DNA of 64,000 nucleotides, taken from NCBI RefSeq assembly GCF_000472785.1, contig NZ_AXAL01000007.1:1-64000 (forward strand). The letters are read 5' to 3'. Position numbers and translations under genes: made by a program. A model generated the notes under the pieces. It searched no databases and had not been told where the DNA came from. It saw nothing but the letters and a program-made list of their open reading frames with translations. Shown here piece after piece: positions 42,098-51,485 of the stretch; within the stretch, counting starts at the first letter, position 1, and the number at the start of each line of letters is the position of its first letter. This DNA is from Mesorhizobium loti CJ3sym. GTDB lineage: Bacteria > Pseudomonadota > Alphaproteobacteria > Rhizobiales > Rhizobiaceae.

Positions 42098-43273
42098 ATG
42101 CTGGATTTCAGTTCGCTCTTGCTCGCAGCCGCGCTGTCGGGTACTTGCCTGGCGCTCACCATGTTTGCGATCTGGTTCACCGCGCCGCGCGCGGGCTTTG
42201 TGCTGACGGTGGCGAGCGGCATTCTCGTGCTCGTCGCGCATGTGATCCTGTTCTGGCGATATACGAGGGATCCCGATCCGCTGCTTTGCCAGATCGCGCT
42301 TGCCCTGCTCAGCCTGGGTTTCCTGATCCTCTGCCTTTCGGCGATGCAGTATCTCGGCGTGTCGGACTACAGGCGTGCGGTTGTGCCGACATTCGCGGCC
42401 ATGGCTGTCTGCGCGGCCTTGACCTTTCTCGGCCTTGACGGTGTCGGCTTCATCGTCACCTACGCAGTGGTGACCGTGCTGCTCTCGACGATCGGGGCCA
42501 TGTTCTGGATCAATGGCAGTCACGATCGCCGGATCCTGCTGGTGGTGTCGTTCCTGAGCGGCAGCTGCGCGGTGTCGTTTGCCCTTTGCGGCGTGGTTCT
42601 GATGGCCAAGGGGCAATGGACGCTCGGCGCTGCGCCCGACAACTGGGCCGAACGCCTGAATTCCGTCGTGTCCGTCGCCTGCATGACCGGTCTCGGCGCC
42701 TTGACGCTCTCGCTGCACCATCTGCAGGCGCAGATCGAGCTGAAGGCCGAGACCATGACTGATCCGTTGACCGGGCTGATGAACCGCCGCGGGCTGACGT
42801 CGCTCTATGGCGAACGGACCTTTGGTCCGTTCATGGCGATCGTCATGTTTGACCTCGATCACTTCAAGAGGACCAACGACATCTACGGTCATCCCGTCGG
42901 GGACCAGGTGCTGTGCCGCTTCGCCGCCGTCATCCGCAAATATGCCAGGACCGGCGTCGACGCCTTTCGCCTGGGCGGCGAGGAGTTCGCCATCGTCATG
43001 TCGCGGATGACGGAAGAGCGGGCCCATGATCTGGCCAGTAAGGTCGGCGTTGCCTTCGGCACCGAAATCGTTGCCACCCCGCTCGGTCCCCTGCGCAGCA
43101 CGGTCAGCGGTGGCATCGGTGTCGGCGGCACCGATGGCAGCACGCTCGACGAGGTGCTGGCCGAGGCGGATGCCGCACTCTACGCCGCCAAGCGGGCTGG
43201 CCGAAATCGCGTCATCAGCCGCACAAGAATCGGCAAGGCCGAACCGGATAGGCCGGCCTTGCGCTCAGCGTAA
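42098..43273 (+). CDS. Membrane-bound diguanylate cyclase (GGDEF)
   Basis: A 391-residue protein. ATG 42098 follows GAGAGG; an in-frame GTG at 42059 is less likely. Six hydrophobic helices fill residues 1-210 without a recognised sensor domain. The GGDEF domain (about 222-380) has DPLTGLMNRRGL, FDLDHFKRTNDIYGHPVGDQ and the active-site GGEEF at 293-297, so cyclic-di-GMP synthesis is expected. The inhibitory I-site is degenerate: Arg is at the expected place, nine residues before GGEEF, but the paired Asp is shifted by one. Stands next to the Tad locus and convergent with gcvP (12 bases). Confidence 0.9.
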   Translation: MLDFSSLLLAAALSGTCLALTMFAIWFTAPRAGFVLTVASGILVLVAHVILFWRYTRDPDPLLCQIALALLSLGFLILCLSAMQYLGVSDYRRAVVPTFAAMAVCAALTFLGLDGVGFIVTYAVVTVLLSTIGAMFWINGSHDRRILLVVSFLSGSCAVSFALCGVVLMAKGQWTLGAAPDNWAERLNSVVSVACMTGLGALTLSLHHLQAQIELKAETMTDPLTGLMNRRGLTSLYGERTFGPFMAIVMFDLDHFKRTNDIYGHPVGDQVLCRFAAVIRKYARTGVDAFRLGGEEFAIVMSRMTEERAHDLASKVGVAFGTEIVATPLGPLRSTVSGGIGVGGTDGSTLDEVLAEADAALYAAKRAGRNRVISRTRIGKAEPDRPALRSA

Positions 43274-43285
43274 GCCTAGAGGCGA

Positions 43286-46096
43286 CTATTCGGCCGCACC
43301 CAGATAGTCCGACAGCGGCGGGCAGGAGCAGACCAGGTTGCGGTCGCCGGCAACATTGTCGATGCGCGACACGGGCGGCCAGTACTTTGCCGCCGTGCCG
43401 GCGTCGCCGGCGGGATAGGCTGCTTCCAGGCGCGAGTAGGGGTGGGTCCATTGGCCGGCCAGCGCCTCGGCGGCGGTGTGCGGTGCGTTGACCAGCGGAT
43501 TGTCGGCCAAAGGCCACTCGCCCTTCGCCACCTTGGCTGCCTCGCCGGCGATGGCAATCATCGCCTCGCAGAAGCGATCCAGTTCGCGCTTGGGCTCGGA
43601 CTCCGTCGGCTCGACCATCAGCGTGCCGGCGACCGGAAACGACATGGTCGGCGCGTGGAAACCGTAGTCGATCAGGCGCTTGGCGATATCGTCGACGCTG
43701 ATGCCGGCGCTCTCCTTGAGCACACGGGTGTCGAGGATGCATTCATGCGCGATGCGGCCGCTCCGTCCCTTGTAGAGCAGCGGGAAGTGCGGCGCGAGCC
43801 GTGTCGCCACGTAGTTGGCCGAGATGATGGCGGTCTCCGTTGCCTGCTTCAGGCCGGCAGCACCCATCATGCGGATATACATCCAGGTGATCGGCAGGAT
43901 GGAGGCGCTGCCGAACGGTGCCGCCGACACGGCATGCGCCGAGCCCTCGGTGACATGGCCCGGCAGGTACTGCTGCAAATGCGCCTTGACACCGATCGGG
44001 CCGACGCCGGGGCCGCCGCCGCCATGCGGGATGCAGAAGGTCTTGTGCAGGTTCATATGGCAGACATCGGCGCCGATATCGGCGGGGCGGGCCAGCGCGA
44101 CAAGCGCGTTGAGGTTGGCGCCATCGAAATAGACCTGGCCGCCATGCTCATGGATGAGGGCGCAGAGGTGGCGCGCGCCTTCTTCGTAGACGCCGTGCGT
44201 CGAGGGGTAAGTGAACATCAGCGCGGCAAGGTTCTTCGAATGCTCGTTGGCCTTGGCCCGCATATCGTCCATGTCGATGTTGCCGTCCTCCAGGCAGCGC
44301 ACGACGACAACGCTCATGCCGGCCATCGCTGCACTTGCCGGATTGGTGCCATGCGCGGAGGAGGGGATCAGGCAGACGGTGCGATGGCCTTCGCCGCGTG
44401 CGCGATGATAGGCGCGGATGGCGAGCAGGCCGGCATATTCGCCTTGGCTGCCGGCATTAGGCTGCAGGCTGACCGCGTCGAAGCCGGTGATCTCCGACAG
44501 CCAGCCTTCAAGCTCGCCGATCATCGCACGGTAACCGGCCGAGTGCGCCGGTGGTGCGAAGGGGTGCAGATTGGCGATGCTTGGCCAACTCACCGGCATC
44601 ATTTCGGCCGCCGCGTTGAGCTTCATGGTGCAGGATCCGAGCGGGATCATTGAGCGGTCGAGCGCCAGATCCTTGTCGGCCAGCCGGCGCAGCAGGCGCA
44701 TCATGTCGGTTTCCGACTTGTTTTCATGGAAGACCGGTTGGGTCAGAAACTCTTTTCCACGCGGCTTGCCGGGCACCGTGCTGTCGGCCGAGGGAGCGGC
44801 CTTGGCGCCGAACAGGGCCGCGATCGCGTCGAGATCGGCGTCGGTCGAGGTCTCGTCGAAGGCGATGCCGACATGGTCGGCGTCGATGACGCGCAGCAGC
44901 CGGCCGGTCTTTTCGGCGGCGGCGGCAATCTGCGCGGCCTTACCCTTCGCCTCCACCGTCACCGTGTCGAAGCGGCTGGCGCCGAGCACCGAAACGCCTG
45001 CCGCCTTGAGGCCGCTTGCCAGACGATTGGCCAGAGTGTGGATGCGCCCGGCAATCGCCTGCAATCCGGCAGGGCCGTGCCAGATGGCATAGGCTGTCGC
45101 CATGTTGGCGAGCAGCGCCTGCGCGGTGCAGATGTTGGACGTCGCCTTGTCGCGACGGATATGCTGTTCGCGCGTCTGCAAGGCCAGGCGGTAGCCGGGA
45201 CGCCCCTTGCTGTCGGTGGACTGGCCGACCAGCCGGCCGGGCATGAGGCGCGTCAGCCTGTCGGAAACGGCGCAATAGGCGGCATGCGGGCCGCCAAAGC
45301 CCATCGGCACGCCAAAGCGCTGCATCGGGCCGACCGCAATGTCGGCGCCGAGTTTCGCCGGGGCATCGGTCAGCGTCAGGCCAAGCGGATCGGCGATGAA
45401 GACGACGATGGCGCCGGTGGCGCGGGCCTTGTCGATCGCGGCCTTGTGGTCGCCGTAGACGCCGAAGGTGTCAGGCCAGGAAACGAGCAGAGCGGCGGTG
45501 TTGTCGTCGATCGTCTCGCCGTCGATCTCGATGCCGAGCGGTTCGGCGCGGGTTCGTACGACATCCAGCGTCTGCGGATGCGGCGTGCCGGCAAGCGCCA
45601 CCTTGGTGCGCTTGTCGCGGTGATGGCGCAGCGCAATGCCGACCGCTTCGGCGACCGCGGTTGCCTCATCGAGCAGCGAAGCCGACGCTACCGGCAGGCC
45701 GGTCAGTTCGGTGACCAGCGTCTGGAAGTTGAACAGCATTTCCAGACGGCCCTGGCTGATCTCGGCCTGATAGGGCGTGTAGGCTGTGTACCAGGCCGGA
45801 TTCTCGAACAGATTGCGCTGGATGACCGGCGGCACGTAGACGCCGTGATATCCGGCGCCGATGAAGCTCTTCAGCACGGTATTCCCAGCCATGGTCGCCG
45901 ACAATTCGGCCAGTGCCTCGGCTTCGCTCGCCGGTGCGGGCAGGGCCAGCGGCGCGTCGAGGCGAATCGATTGCGGCACGGCCTGGCTGATCAGCGTCTC
46001 GACTGAGGGAACGCCGATCACCGCAAGCATGGCTCTGACATCGCTGACATCAGGACCGATATGGCGGGCCGAGAAGGGGGTAAGTGCTGCGCTCAT
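43286..46096 (-). CDS. gcvP: Glycine dehydrogenase (decarboxylating), P protein
   Basis: A 936-residue homodimeric-type P protein. It decarboxylates glycine and passes the aminomethyl group to lipoyl-GcvH. The N-terminal half includes [20 protein letters not shown] and [20 protein letters not shown]. The PLP lysine is Lys685 in [20 protein letters not shown], after a Gly-rich loop and [27 protein letters not shown] is the second signature. Starts 18 bases after the gcvH stop. Last gene of gcvT-gcvH-gcvP, controlled from the riboswitch at 47636-47820. Confidence 0.97.
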   Translation of the reverse strand: MSAALTPFSARHIGPDVSDVRAMLAVIGVPSVETLISQAVPQSIRLDAPLALPAPASEAEALAELSATMAGNTVLKSFIGAGYHGVYVPPVIQRNLFENPAWYTAYTPYQAEISQGRLEMLFNFQTLVTELTGLPVASASLLDEATAVAEAVGIALRHHRDKRTKVALAGTPHPQTLDVVRTRAEPLGIEIDGETIDDNTAALLVSWPDTFGVYGDHKAAIDKARATGAIVVFIADPLGLTLTDAPAKLGADIAVGPMQRFGVPMGFGGPHAAYCAVSDRLTRLMPGRLVGQSTDSKGRPGYRLALQTREQHIRRDKATSNICTAQALLANMATAYAIWHGPAGLQAIAGRIHTLANRLASGLKAAGVSVLGASRFDTVTVEAKGKAAQIAAAAEKTGRLLRVIDADHVGIAFDETSTDADLDAIAALFGAKAAPSADSTVPGKPRGKEFLTQPVFHENKSETDMMRLLRRLADKDLALDRSMIPLGSCTMKLNAAAEMMPVSWPSIANLHPFAPPAHSAGYRAMIGELEGWLSEITGFDAVSLQPNAGSQGEYAGLLAIRAYHRARGEGHRTVCLIPSSAHGTNPASAAMAGMSVVVVRCLEDGNIDMDDMRAKANEHSKNLAALMFTYPSTHGVYEEGARHLCALIHEHGGQVYFDGANLNALVALARPADIGADVCHMNLHKTFCIPHGGGGPGVGPIGVKAHLQQYLPGHVTEGSAHAVSAAPFGSASILPITWMYIRMMGAAGLKQATETAIISANYVATRLAPHFPLLYKGRSGRIAHECILDTRVLKESAGISVDDIAKRLIDYGFHAPTMSFPVAGTLMVEPTESEPKRELDRFCEAMIAIAGEAAKVAKGEWPLADNPLVNAPHTAAEALAGQWTHPYSRLEAAYPAGDAGTAAKYWPPVSRIDNVAGDRNLVCSCPPLSDYLGAAE

Positions 46097-46114
46097 CGTT
46101 TTTAAGTCCTGTTA

Positions 46115-46483
46115 TCAGGCGATATGGGCTTTGTAGGCGGCTTCATCCATGAGGCCGGCGAGCTGGCTTTCATCGGCCAGCTTCATCTTCCACAGCCAGC
46201 CGGCGCCGGTCGCCGCCGAGTTGACCAGCGATGGGTCGGACGACAGCGTGCCGTTGGCTTCGGTGATTTCGCCATCGACCGGCGCGTAGACATCCGAGGC
46301 CGCCTTGACCGATTCGACCACGACGGCGGTATCGCCCTTGGCCAGCTTCTTGCCGATCTCGGGCAGTTCCACGAAGACGAGGTCGCCGAGCTGCTCCTGC
46401 GCGTAGTCGGTGATGCCGACGGTGGCGATGCCGCCCTCGACACGGAGCCATTCGTGATCAGTGGTGAAATAGGTCGTTGCCAT
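46115..46483 (-). CDS. gcvH: Glycine cleavage system H protein
   Basis: A 122-residue lipoyl carrier. ATG 46483 ([20 protein letters not shown]) has AAAGGA 8 bases upstream; ATG 46492 sits too close to that site. The lipoylated lysine is Lys60 in [39 protein letters not shown] precedes it. It shuttles the aminomethyl group between P and T proteins and electrons to L protein. Starts 5 bases after the gcvT stop. Confidence 0.96.
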   Translation of the reverse strand: MATTYFTTDHEWLRVEGGIATVGITDYAQEQLGDLVFVELPEIGKKLAKGDTAVVVESVKAASDVYAPVDGEITEANGTLSSDPSLVNSAATGAGWLWKMKLADESQLAGLMDEAAYKAHIA

Positions 46484-46488
46484 GGAAT

Positions 46489-47589
46489 TCATCCTTTGCG
46501 GTAGCGATGAGGGGTAAAGGGCAGGGAACTGATGTCGACGGGGATTTTCGTACCGCGCACATCGGCGAAAACCCGTGTCCCAGGCTTTGCCAGCGCTGTG
46601 GCAACATAGCCCATGGCGACCGGATGGCCTGCCGAGGGGCCGAAGCCACCCGACGTGACATGGCCGGCGGGGTTACCGTTGGCGTCGAACAGGGCAGCAC
46701 CGGCGCGCACCGGCTGACGGCCCTCCGGTTTCAGCCCGACACGCTTTTGCGCCGGTCCGCGTTCCACCGCGTCACGAAGGGCATCGGCGCCGATGAAGGC
46801 GCCGGAAGCGCGGATTTCCCTAGGGATTGCCCACATCAGCGCGGCCGCGGCCGGGTCGGTCTCCGGCGTGATGTCCTGGCCATGCAGGCAGAGCCCGGCC
46901 TCCAGCCTTAGAGAGTCGCGCGCGGCAAGGCCGATCCACAGCACACGCTCATCGGCAAGTAATTTCGCGACTAAATCGCGCGCGTCCGCCTCCGGCAGGC
47001 CGATCTCGAAACCGTCCTCGCCGGTATAGCCCGACCGGCTCATGAACCAGTTTTTTCGCGGCTCGACACCGTGCATGAACAGCAGCGATCCCGTTTCGAT
47101 GCCGGCCCGTGAGAGTGCTGCCCAGGCTTCCGGACCCTGGATCGCCAGGAAGACGCGGTCGAGCGGCTCGACCTTGACATCGAAATCAGCGGCCAGCGCG
47201 CGGAGATGCTTTTCGTCGGCGACGGCGTTGCCGGCATTGGCGACCACCATGAACCTGGTATCGCCGAGGCGGGTGACGATCAGGTCGTCCAGGATGCCGC
47301 CGGCCTCATTGAGGAAGAAGGACAGTTTCGACTGCGAGATGTCGAGCGCGCCGGCGTCCAGCGGGCAGGCGCGGTTGAGCAGCGCAACGGCTTGCGGCCC
47401 GCTGACCTCGAACAGCTTCATGTGCGAGATGTCGAACAGGCCGGCATGCTCGCGGGTGTGCAGATGTTCTTTCATGACGCCGGCCGGATAGGTCAGCGGC
47501 ATCGACCAGCCGGCAAAGGCACCAAAGCGCGCACCGGCCGCGGTGTGAATATCTTCGAGGGGAAGGTGTTTGCTGTCGTCGCCCGTCAT
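46489..47589 (-). CDS. gcvT: Glycine cleavage system aminomethyltransferase (T protein)
   Basis: A 366-residue folate enzyme that releases ammonia and forms 5,10-methylene-THF from the aminomethyl-lipoyl H protein. Recognised lines: [70 protein letters not shown] and the C-terminal [20 protein letters not shown]. First gene of gcvTHP. The 46 bases between its ATG and the riboswitch should hold the expression platform. gcvL (lpd) is not in the window. Confidence 0.96.
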   Translation of the reverse strand: MTGDDSKHLPLEDIHTAAGARFGAFAGWSMPLTYPAGVMKEHLHTREHAGLFDISHMKLFEVSGPQAVALLNRACPLDAGALDISQSKLSFFLNEAGGILDDLIVTRLGDTRFMVVANAGNAVADEKHLRALAADFDVKVEPLDRVFLAIQGPEAWAALSRAGIETGSLLFMHGVEPRKNWFMSRSGYTGEDGFEIGLPEADARDLVAKLLADERVLWIGLAARDSLRLEAGLCLHGQDITPETDPAAAALMWAIPREIRASGAFIGADALRDAVERGPAQKRVGLKPEGRQPVRAGAALFDANGNPAGHVTSGGFGPSAGHPVAMGYVATALAKPGTRVFADVRGTKIPVDISSLPFTPHRYRKG

Positions 47590-47635
47590 GTCGTCTCCAG
47601 AGTCGCACGCAATCGGCCGCTGATGGCGACCAGTC

Positions 47636-47820
47636 CGTGCCCCTCTGTCTGAAGCCTGAGAGACTCGCGCAGCCGGAACTCTGTCAGCGGCGCTTACACC
47701 TTCGGCGCGGGGGCAAGCCCCGACTTTCCAGAGTGTCTTTCCCGTCTACGGTTCTTTTGCCTGAGAGATTTCGGGCGATTTCCCCTTCGGCGACAGCTCT
47801 CGCTGTTCTCTCCCGCAAAC
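47636..47820 (-). ncRNA. Tandem glycine riboswitch upstream of gcvT
   Basis: Read on the minus strand, two glycine aptamers follow each other. Aptamer 1 (about 47818-47745) has GGGAGAGAACAGCGAGAGC, the core GCCGAAGGGG (47782-47791) and TCTCAGGCAAAAG. Aptamer 2 (about 47744-47636) has GCGCCGAAGGTGTAAGCGCC (47689-47707) and CTCTCAGGCTTCAGACAG. The paired GCCGAAGG / CTCAGGC signatures and the short linker are typical of this class. It should sense glycine and switch on gcvTHP when glycine is high. Confidence 0.93.
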
Positions 47821-47938
47821 AGGTAGGACTCATTTCTGAGCCCTCGACGCGTCATCCATAGCCCGTCGGCGACACCTTGTCACCTCCCAGCGACATCAAA
47901 GGTGCGTCGTGTCGAAACGGAGTCAGCTCTTTGTTTTG

Positions 47939-47987
47939 ATGCATGTCGTTCTCCCAAAACCGCTGCACACTTTTGGGCGACATGCAT
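47939..47987. repeat. Short hairpin repeat, copy 2
   Basis: The arms atgcatgtcg and cccaaaa pair with ttttggg and cgacatgcat around ccgctgcacac, with the bulge ttct. It differs from copy 1 (9528-9576) by one base in 46. It lies in the divergent region between the glycine riboswitch and the gene at 48088. Confidence 0.85.
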
Positions 47988-48087
47988 TGGCTGACAACTC
48001 TTCGGTAACCACGCCGTTTGCCGGTTTTTCAAGACACTGCTGATAGAACAGGCCGATGTAACGCTTTGGGGCGGACGGGGACGGCAA

Positions 48088-49089
48088 ATGGGCGAATTGA
48101 TCATGAGCGCGCCGGTGGCGGGGCTGACTTCAAAGAATCGCATTGCCTCGGAAGATGTCGCGATGCTGCGCCGCGAGGTGTTCGCCGACGGCGTGGTGAC
48201 GCGCGGCGAAGCCGAGGCGCTGTTCGCGCTCGACCAGACAGCGCGCAACAAATGCGCGGATTGGGCGCCATTCTTCGTCGAGGCGGTGACCGACTATATC
48301 GTTCATCAGGAAAAGCCCTCGGGCTACATCTCGCAGGACAATGCCGACTGGCTGATCCGCACCATCTCGCGCGACGGCATGGTCGACAGCCGCACCGAAC
48401 TCGAATTGCTGGTCCATGTGCTGGAAGAGGCAAGATCGTCGCCGAGCCAGCTTTGTGTTTACGCGCTGGAGCAGGTCGCCCATGCCGTTGTCGACGGCAA
48501 GGGGCCGCTGATGCTGGGCGGCGCTCTGGTGCCCGGGCTGATCGCCAAGGCGGAAGTCGAATTGCTACGGCGCATCCTTCATGCCCATGGCGGTGACGGC
48601 AACATCGCCATCACCCGGAGCGAGGCCGAGGTGCTGTTCAGGATCAACGAGCGGGCCGCCCAGGCCAAGAACGATCCGTCCTGGAATGATCTGTTCGTCA
48701 AGGCGATCGCCAATTTCGTCATGTGCTCGGCCGGTTATGAAGCCCCGACCCGCGATGTGGCGCTGCGCCAGGAAAGCTTCCTCGAACGCGCGGACCCGGA
48801 AATCGGCGGCTTCTTTAGCCGTATGGTTTCCGGCGGCCTTGCCGGCATCATCGAAGCCTACCGTTCCCCGAATGACATCGAGGCCGAGTGGGAGGCGAAG
48901 AACAGAGCGGCCGAGGCGCTGGCCCGCCGTGCCGAAACGATCGATGCCGGCGAAGCCAAATGGCTTGTCGAACATATCGGGTCGGACAGGCCTCTGTATG
49001 AGAATGAGCGTGCTCTGCTCACGCTCATCAAGCACGCTTCGCCGGAGATCCATCCGGCGCTCAGGCCGTTGCTCGACAAGGTCGCCTGA
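48088..49089 (+). CDS. Hypothetical protein with four DG-x-V/I...E repeats (TerB/EF-hand-like loops)
   Basis: A 333-residue soluble helical protein. Four similar units occur at about 23-56 (RREVFADGVVTRGEAEALFA), 84-117 (RTISRDGMVDSRTELELLV), 155-190 (HGGDGNIAITRSEAEVLFRI) and 283-316 (EHIGSDRPLYENERALLTLI). After units 1 and 3 comes a shared helix: WAPFFVEAVTDYIVHQE and WNDLFVKAIANFVMCSA. The acidic DGxIxxxE loops resemble TerB-type or EF-hand-type metal sites, though the leading DxD of a true EF-hand is missing. No signal peptide or enzyme motif. Function unknown; metal binding is a hypothesis. Confidence 0.7.
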   Translation: MGELIMSAPVAGLTSKNRIASEDVAMLRREVFADGVVTRGEAEALFALDQTARNKCADWAPFFVEAVTDYIVHQEKPSGYISQDNADWLIRTISRDGMVDSRTELELLVHVLEEARSSPSQLCVYALEQVAHAVVDGKGPLMLGGALVPGLIAKAEVELLRRILHAHGGDGNIAITRSEAEVLFRINERAAQAKNDPSWNDLFVKAIANFVMCSAGYEAPTRDVALRQESFLERADPEIGGFFSRMVSGGLAGIIEAYRSPNDIEAEWEAKNRAAEALARRAETIDAGEAKWLVEHIGSDRPLYENERALLTLIKHASPEIHPALRPLLDKVA

Positions 49090-49200
49090 AGGAACCAGCG
49101 TCGGCTGCGTGTCACACCCTAGCTGTTTCGATAGGGTTCGGCGGCCATGAAACTCCTCTAGTGTCGGGCGGGGACGTCCACTCTCAGGGGAGAATAACAC

Positions 49201-49629
49201 ATGACCATGCTTCGTAAGGTGCTTGCTCTTGCATTTGCCGCCGGCCTTGGCTCGACAACACTGGCTTTTGCCGGCGGGATGACGCCGGAAAAACAGGCCG
49301 ACGCGCGCACCAAGGTCGAAACAGCCGTGGCGCTGGCCAACATCGCCAAGGCTGACAAGGACGGCGACGCCATGCTCGTCGCTGCCAAAATGCTGGCGGA
49401 GGCCGGACCGGTGGCCGAGCAGGGCGCCAAGATGAAGGACGGCAAGCCGACACTCATGAACACCGCCAAGATGGCCAAAATGGCCAAGGAGATGGGCGCC
49501 GACGGCAAGAAGGCCGATGCTGTTGCAAGCATGGCCACATCGAACGGGGAAACGGCACGCAGCGACGGCTACTGGTACTACAGCTGCGATTCCTACAACA
49601 ATTGTCAGTGGATCTACGCCGGCTATTGA
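49201..49629 (+). CDS. Small exported protein, unknown function
   Basis: A 142-residue protein from ATG 49201 with AGGGGAG 8 bases upstream and a signal peptide ending near LAFA. The mature part is Lys/Met/Ala-rich, helical (ALANIAKADKDGDAMLVAAK, MNTAKMAKMAKEMGADGKKA), and ends with a compact aromatic tail containing two cysteines, YWYYSCDSYNNCQWIYAGY. The two Cys probably pair in the periplasm. I recognise no family. It lies 111 bases after the four-repeat protein gene and is convergent with the molybdopterin enzyme gene. Confidence 0.7.
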   Translation: MTMLRKVLALAFAAGLGSTTLAFAGGMTPEKQADARTKVETAVALANIAKADKDGDAMLVAAKMLAEAGPVAEQGAKMKDGKPTLMNTAKMAKMAKEMGADGKKADAVASMATSNGETARSDGYWYYSCDSYNNCQWIYAGY

Positions 49630-49669
49630 GCGGGGCCGGGGGGCTCAAATCGTAGCACGGTATTGGCGG

Positions 49670-49694
49670 TTGGCCCGTGGCTCCCACGGGCTAA
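49670..49694. terminator. Hairpin between convergent genes
   Basis: ttggcccgtgg (49670-49680) pairs with ccacgggctaa (49684-49694) over 11 positions with a 3-base loop. It lies between the stops at 49629 (+) and 49714 (-) and could terminate both directions, though T-runs are lacking. Confidence 0.55.
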
Positions 49695-49713
49695 CCATCA
49701 CTTTGTGACGGGG

Positions 49714-50505
49714 CTAGATGCCGCCGTACCAGTCGTAGCCATTGTCTTCCCAATAACCGCCGCGACCGCCGCCGACATCGGCGAAGCCGTCAACCAGTTC
49801 GATCTTGTAGAGATATTTCGGCATCTTGTAGCCGAGCTGGCGCTCGACGCGGACACGCAGCGGCGCGCCGTTCTCGACGGGCAGCGGCTTGCCGTTCAGG
49901 CCGTAGGCCAGGATCGTCTGCGGGTGGCGGGCGTCGATCAGGTCGATCGTGCCATAATATTTGACGTCGCCGGACAGGCTGCGGTCGATCGTATCGAGGC
50001 AGTGGAACATGACATAGCGCGCCTGCGGCTTGACCACGGCCTGGTCGAGCAGCAGCGACAGCGGCGTGCCGGTCCATTTGGCAATGCAGCTCCAGCCTTC
50101 GACACAATCATGGCGCGTGATCTGGGTGCGGCTCGGCATGTTCATGAGCTGCTCGCGGCTCAACGACAAAGGCTTCTCGACAAGACCCGATACCTCCAAT
50201 CGCCAGTCGGCAAAATTGTTGGCGAGCAGGGCCTTGTAGTCATCATCGTCGGGCGAGGTGACGCCGTTTGGTCGTTGCGGCTGGCGGATATCGGCCTCGG
50301 TGAATTCCGGCGCCAGCGCGTCACGCCCGGCAAGCAGGCGTTGCGCGCGGTACGTCAGGCCGTTGGCGTTTTCGAGGAAACTGCGCAGGCCGCTACCAAT
50401 GCTCAGCTGGCTGTCGAAGGCGTCGCAGCCCGACAGCATGATGCCGGAGGCGCCGAGGCTGGCTGCGGTCAGGAATCTACGACGGCTGATTTCGAATTTT
50501 GCCAT
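49714..50505 (-). CDS. Tat-exported molybdopterin-dependent oxidoreductase (sulfite oxidase-like fold)
   Basis: A 263-residue protein starting at ATG 50505 behind GAGAGGAG. The Tat signal is SRRRFLTAASLGASG, followed by a lipobox-like IMLSGC, so it may be a Tat lipoprotein. The molybdopterin domain holds TRHDCVEGWSCIAKWTGTPL with the Mo-ligating Cys, and GYKMPKYLYKIELVDGF near the end. Relatives include YedY/MsrP and sulfite oxidases; the natural substrate is unknown. It follows the cytochrome b gene by one base, which should pass electrons to or from it. Confidence 0.87.
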   Translation of the reverse strand: MAKFEISRRRFLTAASLGASGIMLSGCDAFDSQLSIGSGLRSFLENANGLTYRAQRLLAGRDALAPEFTEADIRQPQRPNGVTSPDDDDYKALLANNFADWRLEVSGLVEKPLSLSREQLMNMPSRTQITRHDCVEGWSCIAKWTGTPLSLLLDQAVVKPQARYVMFHCLDTIDRSLSGDVKYYGTIDLIDARHPQTILAYGLNGKPLPVENGAPLRVRVERQLGYKMPKYLYKIELVDGFADVGGGRGGYWEDNGYDWYGGI

Positions 50506-50506
50506 G

Positions 50507-51388
50507 TCACGCACTCCTCTCAGGCGTTTTGTCGTCATGCGCGGGAGGATCGGTGCGATACCAGCCGGTGATGATGGAGCGCAGTTCATTGATAGGCCCG
50601 GCGGCCAGGATCATCAGGATGTGGATGATGAAGAAGCCGACCAGCAGCAACATGACGGTGAAATGGATGGTGCGCGCCGTCTGACGGCCGCCGAGCAGAT
50701 CGTTGAGGAACGGCAACACCGAATTCATGCTGGGCGACATGGCAAGCCCGGTGATGATCATCAGCGGCAACAGCACGAACAGCACGCCGCCATAGGCCAT
50801 TTTTTGCAGCGTGTTGTATTCGCGTGTGTGATGGAACTTCAGCTTGGCGTGGTCGATGATGTCCTGCGGCAGCCGCTTGAGATCGTCGAGGCGTGGTGCC
50901 AGATCGCGCCTGATATGGCCGTTGACCAGGCTGGCGACGAACCAGACGATCAGGGTCGTGGTCAGGATCCAGGCGAAGAAGAAATGGATGACGCGGGCGG
51001 TGCCGAGATCATAATAGGACGGGATGGTCGCCCAGGACGGGAAGCCGCGCGCCGTCTCATTGCCTGCCGGGCCAGACCAGCCGAGCGCGCCCGTCGTGTC
51101 GAAGCGATGGCCAAAGATTTCGGTGTAGCCGCGCGTGCCGGCGCTTGTGTTCTCGGCGCCGATCTCGAAGATCGTGTTGTTGTAACCGAAACCGGATTGC
51201 TTGCCGATATAGAGTTGCGGCCGGGCGTTGAAGATCTGCAGGCCGGAAAGCAGCATGAAAAACAGCGAGATGGCCCAGAGCCAATGGGTCAGCCGCGTCC
51301 AGCGTGACTGCCGGTAGATCAACGGCCTCGCCGTTGATGCGGGACTGCCCGGTCCGGTGGCGGATTGGCTTCTGGCAACCGATTCCAT
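50507..51388 (-). CDS. Cytochrome b561-type membrane subunit
   Basis: A 293-residue di-haem membrane protein. Four to five helices are visible, with conserved His in RLTHWLWAISLFFMLLSGLQ, ARVIHFFFAWILTTTLIVWF and RTIHFTVMLLLVGFFIIHIL as haem ligands. A periplasmic loop (about 55-110) separates helices 1 and 2. This is the cytochrome b/b6-like domain that accompanies periplasmic oxidoreductases. It lies one base before the molybdopterin gene and is the probable quinone-linked anchor of that enzyme. Confidence 0.87.
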   Translation of the reverse strand: MESVARSQSATGPGSPASTARPLIYRQSRWTRLTHWLWAISLFFMLLSGLQIFNARPQLYIGKQSGFGYNNTIFEIGAENTSAGTRGYTEIFGHRFDTTGALGWSGPAGNETARGFPSWATIPSYYDLGTARVIHFFFAWILTTTLIVWFVASLVNGHIRRDLAPRLDDLKRLPQDIIDHAKLKFHHTREYNTLQKMAYGGVLFVLLPLMIITGLAMSPSMNSVLPFLNDLLGGRQTARTIHFTVMLLLVGFFIIHILMILAAGPINELRSIITGWYRTDPPAHDDKTPERSA

Positions 51389-51485
51389 CTTGTCTCGTCT
51401 CCCAACGTCGCAACGTGGCCTGCGCGCTCATTGTCCTCCTGATACGTCGCGATACAAACCGATGTTTCATCCGATCACGGATTTA

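Noticed and set aside
44726..46006. 426-residue open frame antisense to gcvP
   Set aside because: Shadow of gcvP; low-complexity Gly/Arg/Asp composition.
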